A DNA stretch of 64,000 nucleotides from Bacteroidetes bacterium OLB11 (lineage in GTDB: Bacteria > Bacteroidota > Bacteroidia > Chitinophagales > Chitinophagaceae). Where the stretch lies: assembly GCA_001567165.1 (NCBI GenBank), contig LNFQ01000033.1, positions 1 to 64,000 on the forward strand, in the 5' to 3' direction. This document shows, piece after piece, positions 10,099 to 18,716 of the stretch (its first letter is position 1; every line of letters starts with the position of its first letter). The position numbers were made by a program, and so were the translations under genes. The notes beneath the pieces are model-generated. The model worked only from the letters and a program-made list of their open reading frames with translations. It had not been told where the DNA came from and ran no database searches.

Positions 10099-10665
10099 AT
10101 GATTGAAAAAAAGAAAAAACTCACTTCACAGGAGTTCGATTCTTTAATAGAAAAATTGAAAAATAGGTTTGATAAAATCAATTATATTCAATCAAAAGTT
10201 TCATGGCAAACGATTGAAACAATATTATCAAAACAGGATAAAAAATGCCGGGCTCTTTTTCAAATGGAAAAAACCGGTGGGGAGCCCAATTTGATAAAAA
10301 TGAATAACGAAACCAATCAATATACTTTTTGCGACTGCTCACAAGAAAGTCCACTCGCAAGAAGAAGTTGCTGCTATGATCAAGAAGCACTCGATAAAAG
10401 AAAAAACAACAAGCCCCTTTTCAATGCTATCGAATTTGCTAAAGAAATAGGAGCTCAGCTCTTAGATGAGTCACAATATCGATTTCTTCAAACGTTAGCC
10501 CCTTTTGATTTAAAAACTTCCAGTTGGATTTTGACCCCTGATGATATTCGAAAATTAGGAGGAGCATTGTTTTGCGAAAGAAGATACCAACATGTATTCA
10601 CGTTTCACAATGGAGCAGAATCATATTATTCATCAAGAGGATTTAGATGCATTATTGAAATATAA
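10099..10665 (+). CDS. DUF4256 family protein
   Basis: 188 residues. The whole chain is recognisable as DUF4256: MEKTGGEPNLI, CDCSQESPLARRSCCYD, KTSSWILTPDDIRKLGGALF and HNGAESYYSSRGFR. No function is established for the family that I know of. The cluster of Cys residues (CDCS, SCCYD) is conserved in the family and might bind metal, but that is inference. It sits between prpD and pyc on the same strand with 57 and 23 bp gaps, so it is probably co-transcribed with them. No signal peptide or membrane segment. Confidence 0.85.
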   Translation: MIEKKKKLTSQEFDSLIEKLKNRFDKINYIQSKVSWQTIETILSKQDKKCRALFQMEKTGGEPNLIKMNNETNQYTFCDCSQESPLARRSCCYDQEALDKRKNNKPLFNAIEFAKEIGAQLLDESQYRFLQTLAPFDLKTSSWILTPDDIRKLGGALFCERRYQHVFTFHNGAESYYSSRGFRCIIEI

Positions 10666-10688
10666 AAACCAATCAAAAAGAAAATAGA

Positions 10689-13600
10689 ATGTTTAAAAAA
10701 ATATTAATATCAAACCGCGGTGAGATAGCGATTCGAGTAATGAGAGCCGCCGCAGAACTTGGCATTACCACTGTAGCCATTTATACTTATGAAGACCGAT
10801 TTTCGATGCATCGCTACAAAGCCGATGAAGCATATCAAATTGGAGAAAATGACGAGCCACTTAAACCGTATTTGGATATCGAACAAATTATTCAAATTGC
10901 AAAAGAAAATCAAGTGGATGCTATACATCCCGGATATGGATTTTTAAGTGAAAATGTAGAATTTGCAAGGCGTTGTCGCGAAGAAAACATTGTATTCGTT
11001 GGGCCATCACCAGAAATTATGGAACAACTTGGTGATAAAATTGCAGCCAAAAAACTAGCACGCTCTGTCAATATTCCAGTGATAGAAGATGCTATAATTA
11101 ATGAAAGTGAAATAGATACTGTTGATGATATTGCTGAAAAAATTGGGTTTCCTATTATCTTGAAAGCCGCAGCTGGCGGAGGTGGTAGAGGAATGAGAGT
11201 CATCCGAAAAAAAGAAGAAGTGAAAAACGCATTCTATGAAGCAAGCAGAGAAGCCAAAAAAGCCTTCGGAGATGGAACCATTTTTATCGAAAAATATATT
11301 GAAAAACCTAAGCACATCGAAGTGCAAATCCTTGCTGATAATGCAGGAAATATTGTTCATTTATTTGAACGAGATTGCTCTGTTCAACGTCGATTCCAAA
11401 AAGTAGTTGAAATTGCACCAGCACCTAATCTTTCTCAAAAAATCAAAAATGAAGTTTACGATTATGCAATTCAAATAGCTAAAAAAGTAAATTATAATAA
11501 TGCAGGCACAGTCGAGTTTTTGGTGGATCAAAAGGGCAATGTTTATTTCATCGAAGTGAATCCTAGAATTCAAGTGGAGCATACGATTACAGAAGAAATT
11601 ACTAATATCGACATCGTGCGAAGTCAAATTTTAATTGCTCAAAATATTCTATTATCAGACCCTCGCATTCATATCCCGAATCAAGAAAGTCTAAAAATAA
11701 ATGGCTATGCAATTCAATGTCGTATCACAACAGAAGACCCTGAAAATAATTTTAAACCCGATTATAATACACTCATTGCCTATCGAAATGCGGGTGGATA
11801 TGGAATCAGAATTGATGAAGGTTCAGCTTATCAAGGAATGAAAATTTCACCGTTCTTTGATTCAATGATTGTTAAGCTTACTGCCTCAGGTCGTACGCTG
11901 GGCGGGACTTCCCAAAGAATGCTTCGTGCATTATCTGAATTTAGAATCAGAGGGGTGAGTACCAATATTTTATTTTTAGAAAAAGTTATCAGCCATGAAA
12001 TTTTTAGAAAAGGAATGTGTAATGTCAACTTTATAGAAGACCATCCTGATTTATTTGAACTAAGAAAACTAAAAGATTCATCAACTAAACTGTTGAACTA
12101 TCTTGGGCAAGTAGTTGTGAATGGGCATCCTGATGTAAAAAACTATGATCCATCTAAAAAATTTAGAAATGATCGCCCTCCTTTTTTTAATCCTACAATG
12201 CCAATTCCGGACGGATTTAAAACTCAGCTTGACCAAATAGGAAGAGATGAATTGATGAAGCAAATTAGGAGCAGCCAACAAATTTTATTTACAGATACAA
12301 CCTATCGAGATGCTCACCAATCATTAGTGGCTACTCGTATGAGAACCGAAGATATTTTGAAAGCAGCACCCAGTTTTTCACAACAACATTTTGGAATTTT
12401 TTCTTCTGAAGTGTGGGGTGGTGCTACGTTTGATGTTGCTTTGCGTTTCTTACATGAATGTCCTTGGGAACGTTTGCAAAAAATCAGAAAAGCAATGCCT
12501 AATATCTTATTGCAAATGCTTTTCAGAGGAAGTAATGCGGTTGGCTATTCATCATATCCAAAAAATATTATTCAAAAATTTATTGAAGAAGCTGCTCACA
12601 ATGGAATCGATATTTTTAGAATTTTTGACTCGCTCAATAATTTGGAATCAATGGTGCCTGCAATTGAATATGTCTCAAAATATACAAACTCAATAGCTCA
12701 AGCCTCTGTGTGTTATACGGGTGATGTGTTGCGAAAAGAAAATAATAAATACAACCTTCAATACTATATTGATATTGCAAAAAGGATTGAAGATTCTGGT
12801 GCTCAAATGCTTGCAATAAAAGACATGTCTGGGCTGCTCAAACCCCAAGCGGCAGAAGTGTTGATAGCCTCATTAAGAGAAGCCGTTCAAATGCCGATTG
12901 CACTACATACACATGATACGGCAGGAACTCAAATTGCTACATACTTAAAAGCCATTGATGCCGGGGTGGATACGATTGATTGTGCGATTGCTTCTTTCAG
13001 TGGCACTACCTCTCAGCCAAATTTAAACTCTTTAGTGGCTATTCTAGAAGGTCATCCAAGAGAAAATAAAAACATGAACTTAGCAGCTTTAAATAATCAT
13101 TCGGATTATTGGGATATCGTGAGAGATCGGTATTATCCTTTTGAATCAGACTTGAAATCTTCGACTGCAGAGGTTTATGAAAATGAAATTCCGGGTGGAC
13201 AATATTCTAACCTAAGGCAACAAGCAGAAGGCGTTGGACTTGGTGAACAACTTTCACAAATCAAGACAAATTACAAAGTGGTGAATGAGCTTTTTGGAGA
13301 TATTGTCAAAGTGACACCAAGTAGTAAAGTAGTAGGAGATATGGCTTTGTTTATGACAGCAAATCATCTTACTGCGACCGATATTTTAGACGAAAATCAA
13401 AGCCATTCATTCCCAGCATCTGTAATCGGCTTTTTCAAAGGAGAAATCGGAATTCCTTATGGAGGATTTCCTGAAAAACTTCGCAAAATTGTGTTGAAAA
13501 ATTCGACTGATCATACAGAGCCTAAAGCATTTATTTTGCCAGATATCGAGCTTGAAAATGCCTTTCAAATTTTTATAGAAAAATTTCCAAAATCAAACTT

Positions 13601-14123
13601 TTTAGATTTTTTATCTTATCAGATGTTTCCTAAAGTGTATGAGGAATATTATTCCCATCTCACACAATTTGGGCGAGTGGATATTTTGCCGACTACCTCT
13701 TTCTTTTACCCACTGTCACCCGGTCAGGAAATTCAAATCCCTATTGCAAAAGGGAAAGTCATTCATGTGACATTGAGGTATGTGTCGTTGCCAGATGATG
13801 ATGGAATGAGAACCGTGTCCTTTGGATTAAATGGAGCTAATCGATATTTAAAAATTAAAGATAAAAAAATCCAATCGACGAAAGTAGAACACCGAAAAGT
13901 GAAAAATGGAGAAACGGAGCTGGGAGCTCCATTGCAAGGATGTTTATCAAAAGTGTTGGTGAAAGAAGGCGAAACAGTGCAAGCTGGATTCCCTTTATTT
14001 GTCATAGAAGCAATGAAAATGGAAAGTACTGTGAATGCACCCAAAGTCATGAAAATAAAATCAATCGTTTTGAAAGATGGAACGATGGTCGATCAAAATG
14101 ATGTAATTTTGGACGTTGAATAG
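10689..14123 (+). CDS. pyc: Pyruvate carboxylase
   Basis: 1144 residues with the full single-chain domain order. The biotin carboxylase half has the ATP-grasp loop AAAGGGGRGMRVI (about 157-170) and FIEVNPRIQVEHT. The carboxyltransferase domain begins with DTTYRDAHQSL and contains RIFDSLN and LHTHDTAGT. The C-terminal biotin carrier has EAMKMES with the biotinylated Lys at 1110. The enzyme makes oxaloacetate from pyruvate and bicarbonate. Placed behind prpBCD, it could turn the pyruvate made by PrpB back into the oxaloacetate consumed by PrpC. Intact over 3.4 kb. Its stop overlaps the TTG start of the nuclease gene. Confidence 0.95.
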   Translation: MFKKILISNRGEIAIRVMRAAAELGITTVAIYTYEDRFSMHRYKADEAYQIGENDEPLKPYLDIEQIIQIAKENQVDAIHPGYGFLSENVEFARRCREENIVFVGPSPEIMEQLGDKIAAKKLARSVNIPVIEDAIINESEIDTVDDIAEKIGFPIILKAAAGGGGRGMRVIRKKEEVKNAFYEASREAKKAFGDGTIFIEKYIEKPKHIEVQILADNAGNIVHLFERDCSVQRRFQKVVEIAPAPNLSQKIKNEVYDYAIQIAKKVNYNNAGTVEFLVDQKGNVYFIEVNPRIQVEHTITEEITNIDIVRSQILIAQNILLSDPRIHIPNQESLKINGYAIQCRITTEDPENNFKPDYNTLIAYRNAGGYGIRIDEGSAYQGMKISPFFDSMIVKLTASGRTLGGTSQRMLRALSEFRIRGVSTNILFLEKVISHEIFRKGMCNVNFIEDHPDLFELRKLKDSSTKLLNYLGQVVVNGHPDVKNYDPSKKFRNDRPPFFNPTMPIPDGFKTQLDQIGRDELMKQIRSSQQILFTDTTYRDAHQSLVATRMRTEDILKAAPSFSQQHFGIFSSEVWGGATFDVALRFLHECPWERLQKIRKAMPNILLQMLFRGSNAVGYSSYPKNIIQKFIEEAAHNGIDIFRIFDSLNNLESMVPAIEYVSKYTNSIAQASVCYTGDVLRKENNKYNLQYYIDIAKRIEDSGAQMLAIKDMSGLLKPQAAEVLIASLREAVQMPIALHTHDTAGTQIATYLKAIDAGVDTIDCAIASFSGTTSQPNLNSLVAILEGHPRENKNMNLAALNNHSDYWDIVRDRYYPFESDLKSSTAEVYENEIPGGQYSNLRQQAEGVGLGEQLSQIKTNYKVVNELFGDIVKVTPSSKVVGDMALFMTANHLTATDILDENQSHSFPASVIGFFKGEIGIPYGGFPEKLRKIVLKNSTDHTEPKAFILPDIELENAFQIFIEKFPKSNFLDFLSYQMFPKVYEEYYSHLTQFGRVDILPTTSFFYPLSPGQEIQIPIAKGKVIHVTLRYVSLPDDDGMRTVSFGLNGANRYLKIKDKKIQSTKVEHRKVKNGETELGAPLQGCLSKVLVKEGETVQAGFPLFVIEAMKMESTVNAPKVMKIKSIVLKDGTMVDQNDVILDVE

Positions 14124-14664
14124 ATTCTTTCATATCATCAGATTAAGAATTTTCTTTTTATTAACTCTATCCTTTTTTGTTTTAAAAGAAGAGACTCTTT
14201 TTGCTCAAAAATCAATCACAAAAGAAAGTCGAAAAGAAATTATCAAACTGCCAAGCACAGGGAGTTATAAAGTGATAAAAATTAAGGACGGAGATACTTT
14301 TGTTATCTTAGTGAATCAAACACCTCTAACGGTGAGATTTGCTCATGTTGATTGTCCTGAAAAAAAGCAAGACTTTGGAAATCGTGCAAAGGAATTTGTA
14401 TCACAACGAGCCTTTGGAAAAAATATCCATTTGCTTCACAACAACCAATATGACAGCCATGGGCGTTTGATTGCTGAAATTATTTTGGAAGATGGAACGA
14501 ATTTAAACAAAGAACTTGTAAGAAACGGATTGGCTTGGCATTTTAAAAAATACTCAACAAGTAAGGTGTATGCAGCATTAGAAATGCAAGCTCGAAAACA
14601 AAAAATTGGGGTATGGTCGATGCCAAACCCAATTGCCCCGTGGGAATGGAGAAGAATGAAATGA
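14116..14664 (+). CDS. Secreted SNase-like (thermonuclease) nuclease
   Basis: 182 residues: N-terminal hydrophobic signal (about 9-31, ending LFAQ), then an OB-fold staphylococcal nuclease-like domain with KIKDGDTFVI (metal Asp), RFAHVDCPE and SHGRLIAEI (the two Arg-bearing active-site segments) and GVWSMPNPIAPWEWRR at the end. Such enzymes degrade DNA and RNA outside the cytoplasm using calcium. The only start giving a signal peptide is TTG at 14116, overlapping the end of pyc by 8 bp. Last gene of the prp-pyc run. Confidence 0.8.
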   Translation: MNRFFHIIRLRIFFLLTLSFFVLKEETLFAQKSITKESRKEIIKLPSTGSYKVIKIKDGDTFVILVNQTPLTVRFAHVDCPEKKQDFGNRAKEFVSQRAFGKNIHLLHNNQYDSHGRLIAEIILEDGTNLNKELVRNGLAWHFKKYSTSKVYAALEMQARKQKIGVWSMPNPIAPWEWRRMK

Positions 14665-14772
14665 TTTTCATTTTTTAAAATTTATTTCTCCCCAATTTTT
14701 GAGAAAGGATGTGAAAAAATAATTAATCCTTTCAAACCTATTCAATTTCATTACTTTTTTGAATTTTTAAAC

Positions 14773-14914
14773 ATAGGGTGGATAAAACTCTTTTTAATCT
14801 TATTTTTCCCTATCTATATTTGAACTGAAATTTAAATGGAGGATATAAAGGATTGGTGAAGTTCAAAATGAAAGGTAGATTAAAGAAAAGAAAAGCAGGA
14901 ACACGGCCTTTATA
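14773..14914 (+). promoter_or_regulatory. Structured leader upstream of nrdJ, possible pseudoknot RNA
   Basis: The 300-bp gap before nrdJ has no gene but three inverted repeats: ATAGGG/CCCTAT (14773-14778 with 14808-14813), TTTGAACT/AGTTCAAA (14819-14826 with 14860-14867) and TATAAAGG/CCTTTATA (14844-14851 with 14907-14914). The last two are perfect 8-bp pairings and interleave, so they would form an H-type pseudoknot. A T8 run follows at about 14919-14926. The pieces GGTGAAGTTC and AGCAGGAACACGG faintly resemble conserved blocks of cobalamin riboswitches, but the central CCACTG block is missing. Regulation of the B12-dependent enzyme downstream is inference. Confidence 0.4.
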
Positions 14915-14964
14915 GAATCTTTTTTTTAACATTTTAAAACAAAATAATTAAATTATACATAGCC

Positions 14965-17580
14965 ATGCACTTCGATTTATATACTAATTTTAACCTTTTG
15001 CAAAACATGAAAACTTCAAAAGAATCAAAATATTCACAGGTCTATTCTAATGAAGAAGCTTTTGAAGAATCTCTCAAATATTTCAAAGGGGATGATTTGG
15101 CTGCCAGAGTTTGGATTAATAAATATGCACTCAAAGATTCTGAAGGAAGGCTCTACGAAAAGTCGCCTTTTGATATGCACAAGCGAATTGCAGAAGAGAT
15201 TTCTAGAATCGAAGCAAAATATCCAAATGCCTTGTCTTATGATGAAGTTTATGATTTGATAAAAGATTTTAAATATATCATTCCACAAGGTAGCCCTATG
15301 ACGGGCATCGGAAATCCATTTCAGGTGGCATCGCTTTCAAATTGTTTTGTGATTGGAAATAAAGGAGAAAGTGACTCTTATGGTGGTATTATGAAAATAG
15401 ATCAAGAGCAAGTGCAGTTGATGAAAAGAAGAGGCGGAGTAGGGCATGACCTTTCACATATCCGTCCGAAAGGTTCTTCTGTCAAAAATTCAGCACTCAC
15501 ATCGACTGGATTAGTTCCTTTCATGGAACGCTTTTCTAACTCAACCAGAGAAGTGGCACAAGATGGAAGAAGAGGAGCATTGATGCTTTCCGTTTCAATT
15601 AACCATCCCGATGCAGAAGATTTTATCAATGCAAAATTAGAACAAGGAAAAATCACAGGAGCCAACATTTCTGTTCGTATCGACGACACATTTATGAAAG
15701 CGGTGAAAGAAAATAATGAATACACTCAGAAGTATCCTATCTTTAGTGAAACGCCTAAGTTTAGCAAAAATATTCAAGCAAGAGAATTATGGAATAAAAT
15801 CGTTCATAATGCATGGAAATCAGCTGAACCCGGCATTCTTTTTTGGGATACAATCATCAAAGAATCTTTGCCTGATTGCTACTCCGATTTAGGATATAAA
15901 ACAATTTCAACAAACCCTTGTGGTGAAATTCCACTTTGCCCGTATGATTCTTGTCGTCTTCTAGCAATCAATCTTTTTTCTTACGTAATAAATCCTTTCA
16001 CAAAAGAGGCAAGTTTTGATTTTGAACTCTTTAAAAAACACGTTGCTTTTGCACAACGTATGATGGATGATATTATTGATTTGGAACTTGAAAAAGTAGA
16101 TGATATTCTCCAAAAAATAGAAGAAGACCCAGAAGATGTAGAAATAAAAAGAGTAGAAAAAAACCTTTGGCTCGAAATAAAAAATAAAGCACAAGAAGGG
16201 CGTAGAACAGGCGTTGGTATTACAGCCGAAGGCGATATGCTAGCCGCTTTAGGAATACGATATGGTAGCCCTGAAGGAAACGAATTTTCAGTGAAAATTC
16301 ATCAAACACTTGCACTCTCTGCATACCGTTCATCAGTGACAATGGCTCAAGAACGGGGTGCATTTTTAATTTACAATGCACAAAGAGAAGAAAAAAATCC
16401 ATTTGTATTGCGTTTAAAAGAAGCAGATCCTCAACTTTTTGAAGACATGCAAAAATATGGTCGCCGCAATATTGCCCTTCTCACTATTGCTCCAACTGGA
16501 AGCACCTCTTTGATGTCACAAACAACATCAGGAATTGAACCCGTGTTTATGCCGGTTTATAAAAGAAGAAGAAAGGTGAATCCAAATGATAAAAATGTGC
16601 GTGTCGATTTTATAGATGAAGTGGGCGACTCATGGGAAGAGTACACCGTATTTCATCATAAATTTAAACAATGGATGGAAGTCAATCAATATGACACCAC
16701 CATCAACTATAGCAATGAAGAGATAAATGATTTAATCGAAAAATCACCTTACTACAAAGCAACCTCCAACGATGTAGATTGGCTTAGTAAAGTAAAAATG
16801 CAAGGTGCAATTCAAAAATGGGTCGATCATTCAATATCTGTTACCATTAATATTCCGAATGAAGCAAGCGAAGAACTCGTGAATCAATTATACATGACCG
16901 CTTGGGAAGAAGGATGTAAAGGAGTTACTGTATATCGCGATGGCTCACGCTCAGGAGTGTTAATCTCAAACGAAACTAAACCTGAAAAAAGTGAAGAAGA
17001 AACACCAAATCAGACTAAAACCACTTTCCATTTTCCAACTAAAAGACCACAAACATTAAAAGCAGACGTCGTTCGATTCCAAAATAATAAAGAAAAATGG
17101 ATTGCCTTTGTAGGAATAATAGACGACCAACCTTACGAAATATTCACAGGATTAGCTGATGACGAAGATGGATTTTTATTACCTAAATGGGTCAGTGAAG
17201 GTTATATCATCAAAAATAAAAGCGAAGACGGCAAAACAAGATACGACTTTCAATATGTCAACCAAAGAGGTTTTAAAACCACTATAGAAGGCCTATCTCA
17301 CCACTTCAATCCAGAATTTTGGAACTATGCAAAATTGATTTCTGGAACATTAAGACACGGTATGGAAATTGATAAAGTGCTTAAACTAATCAATGGTTTA
17401 CAACTAGACAACGAATCAATTAATACATGGAAAAACGGAGTTGCCAGAGCATTGAAAAGATTTATACCTGAAGGGTTGGATGCAAAAGGACAAAAATGTA
17501 CAAATTGTAATTCGAGTAATTTGATGTATCAAGAAGGGTGCTTAACCTGCAAAGATTGTGGTGCATCAAAATGTGGATAG
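14965..17580 (+). CDS. nrdJ: Adenosylcobalamin-dependent (class II) ribonucleotide reductase
   Basis: 871 residues. It reduces ribonucleotides to deoxyribonucleotides using a thiyl radical generated from adenosylcobalamin, so it does not need oxygen or a second subunit. Seen: SLSNCFVIG (first redox Cys), RRGGVGHDLSHIRPKGS, NPCGEIPL (radical Cys loop), APTGSTSLM, and a C-terminal zinc-ribbon-like tail with two CxxC pairs (KCTNCNS, LTCKDCG). The ORF begins at ATG 14965; an alternative ATG at 15007 would remove 14 weakly typical residues. It ends in a strong terminator, so it is a single-gene unit behind a structured leader. Confidence 0.93.
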   Translation: MHFDLYTNFNLLQNMKTSKESKYSQVYSNEEAFEESLKYFKGDDLAARVWINKYALKDSEGRLYEKSPFDMHKRIAEEISRIEAKYPNALSYDEVYDLIKDFKYIIPQGSPMTGIGNPFQVASLSNCFVIGNKGESDSYGGIMKIDQEQVQLMKRRGGVGHDLSHIRPKGSSVKNSALTSTGLVPFMERFSNSTREVAQDGRRGALMLSVSINHPDAEDFINAKLEQGKITGANISVRIDDTFMKAVKENNEYTQKYPIFSETPKFSKNIQARELWNKIVHNAWKSAEPGILFWDTIIKESLPDCYSDLGYKTISTNPCGEIPLCPYDSCRLLAINLFSYVINPFTKEASFDFELFKKHVAFAQRMMDDIIDLELEKVDDILQKIEEDPEDVEIKRVEKNLWLEIKNKAQEGRRTGVGITAEGDMLAALGIRYGSPEGNEFSVKIHQTLALSAYRSSVTMAQERGAFLIYNAQREEKNPFVLRLKEADPQLFEDMQKYGRRNIALLTIAPTGSTSLMSQTTSGIEPVFMPVYKRRRKVNPNDKNVRVDFIDEVGDSWEEYTVFHHKFKQWMEVNQYDTTINYSNEEINDLIEKSPYYKATSNDVDWLSKVKMQGAIQKWVDHSISVTINIPNEASEELVNQLYMTAWEEGCKGVTVYRDGSRSGVLISNETKPEKSEEETPNQTKTTFHFPTKRPQTLKADVVRFQNNKEKWIAFVGIIDDQPYEIFTGLADDEDGFLLPKWVSEGYIIKNKSEDGKTRYDFQYVNQRGFKTTIEGLSHHFNPEFWNYAKLISGTLRHGMEIDKVLKLINGLQLDNESINTWKNGVARALKRFIPEGLDAKGQKCTNCNSSNLMYQEGCLTCKDCGASKCG

Positions 17581-17593
17581 TATCAATAAAGAG

Positions 17594-17630
17594 AAAAGAG
17601 CCTTTACAATTTTGTAAAGGCTCTTTTTTT
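17594..17630 (+). terminator. Intrinsic terminator of nrdJ
   Basis: AAAAGAGCCTTTACAA (17594-17609) and its perfect complement (17612-17627) are followed by a T run reaching 17630, 14 bp after the nrdJ stop. Confidence 0.85.
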
Positions 17631-17720
17631 ATGTAAAATACCAAAAGCAGCAGAGCAACTTAAGAGAATATCTTCAATCAGCGATTAAAAGATATAGATA
17701 TAATAATTACTTTTGCTGAT

Positions 17721-18452
17721 ATGATTTGGATATACTTATTATCTCTTTTTATTCTGACCCTACTAGGTGCTTTTATACCGATATTTTTCAAAAAATTTGA
17801 CCAATCATGGATGACGCTTTTGCTTGCATTTTCAGGTGCGTTTTTATTGTCGATTACTTTAATTCATTTATTACCTGAAGTATTCCATGAACTAGGCGAA
17901 AAAGCAGGAGTTTATATTTTAATCGGTTTCGGAATTCAACTATTGTTGCAAAGGTTGTCACATGGTGTGGAGCATGGTCATACACATGTTCATGAAGGTT
18001 CATCATTGAATATTTTTCCGATATTTATAGGATTGTTCATACATGCATTTATGGAAGGGATGCCAATGGGATTTGTGTATCAATCGCCTGCTGCTGCTCC
18101 ATCTATTTTCTTAGCCATTGCTGCTCATAAAATTCCGGAGGCAGTAACGCTTAGCACCATTTTAATCGGTAGTCATTTTGCAAATAAAAAGTGGAAATAC
18201 ATCCTGTTGTTTGCACTTGCATCACCTTTGGCAGGGATGTTAGCAATGTATTTTGGCGAAAAATTTGATTTTATTTCCACACAATTAGTTTATATAATCC
18301 CAATCGTTGCAGGAGCATTTTTACATATTTCTACAACTATTTTGTATGAAAGTGGCACAAAACATCACCAATTGAGCAAACAAAAATCTATCGCTATCAT
18401 ATTTGGCATATTGCTTTCTTTTGCAACACTTCTTTTTCATGCTCACGAGTAA
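17721..18452 (+). CDS. ZIP family metal transporter
   Basis: 243 residues with about eight hydrophobic segments. ZIP hallmarks are a HLLPEVFHELGE segment, a His-rich loop (HGVEHGHTHVHEG, about residues 88-100), and the metal-path helices HAFMEGMPMGF and HKIPEAVTL. ZIP proteins move zinc or related divalent cations into the cytoplasm. The gene stands alone behind the nrdJ terminator. Substrate cannot be decided from sequence. Confidence 0.85.
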   Translation: MIWIYLLSLFILTLLGAFIPIFFKKFDQSWMTLLLAFSGAFLLSITLIHLLPEVFHELGEKAGVYILIGFGIQLLLQRLSHGVEHGHTHVHEGSSLNIFPIFIGLFIHAFMEGMPMGFVYQSPAAAPSIFLAIAAHKIPEAVTLSTILIGSHFANKKWKYILLFALASPLAGMLAMYFGEKFDFISTQLVYIIPIVAGAFLHISTTILYESGTKHHQLSKQKSIAIIFGILLSFATLLFHAHE

Positions 18453-18589
18453 AATTATTTAACTCCAATTATACAATAAGTATTTTCTTTTTATCTAAAA
18501 CCCAATTGATTTTTGCTCTGCAAAACTAATAGTTTCGCAACCCTATTAATACAGCCATTGGCAATAAATACGGGGAGATGGTGTGGTCG

Positions 18590-18622
18590 TTAATTATTGA
18601 TAATAAAATCATCAATAATTAA
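18590..18622. repeat. Perfect 12-bp inverted repeat
   Basis: TTAATTATTGAT (18590-18601) and ATCAATAATTAA (18611-18622) are separated by 9 bp in the convergent gap between the ZIP and POT genes. No T tract follows on either strand, so it is not a standard intrinsic terminator. Confidence 0.6.
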
Positions 18623-18716
18623 GAATATTATACCAAAGGAATGCCATCTTTTAGCCCATTCCAATCAACAATTATATTCGATTGCAAACAATAAAATTTA
18701 CTCCAAATAGGATTTG

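Noticed and set aside
10910..11360. Overlapping minus-strand frames inside pyc
   Set aside because: Shadows of a highly conserved coding sequence; low-complexity and Ser/Ile/Phe-rich composition typical of antisense frames.
12391..12696. A 101-codon plus-strand frame inside pyc
   Set aside because: Second-frame shadow of the carboxyltransferase domain.
14844..14914. A canonical cobalamin riboswitch upstream of nrdJ
   Set aside because: Only two short stretches resemble the consensus and the central CCACTG-containing part is absent, so I describe a structured leader instead of assigning the family.
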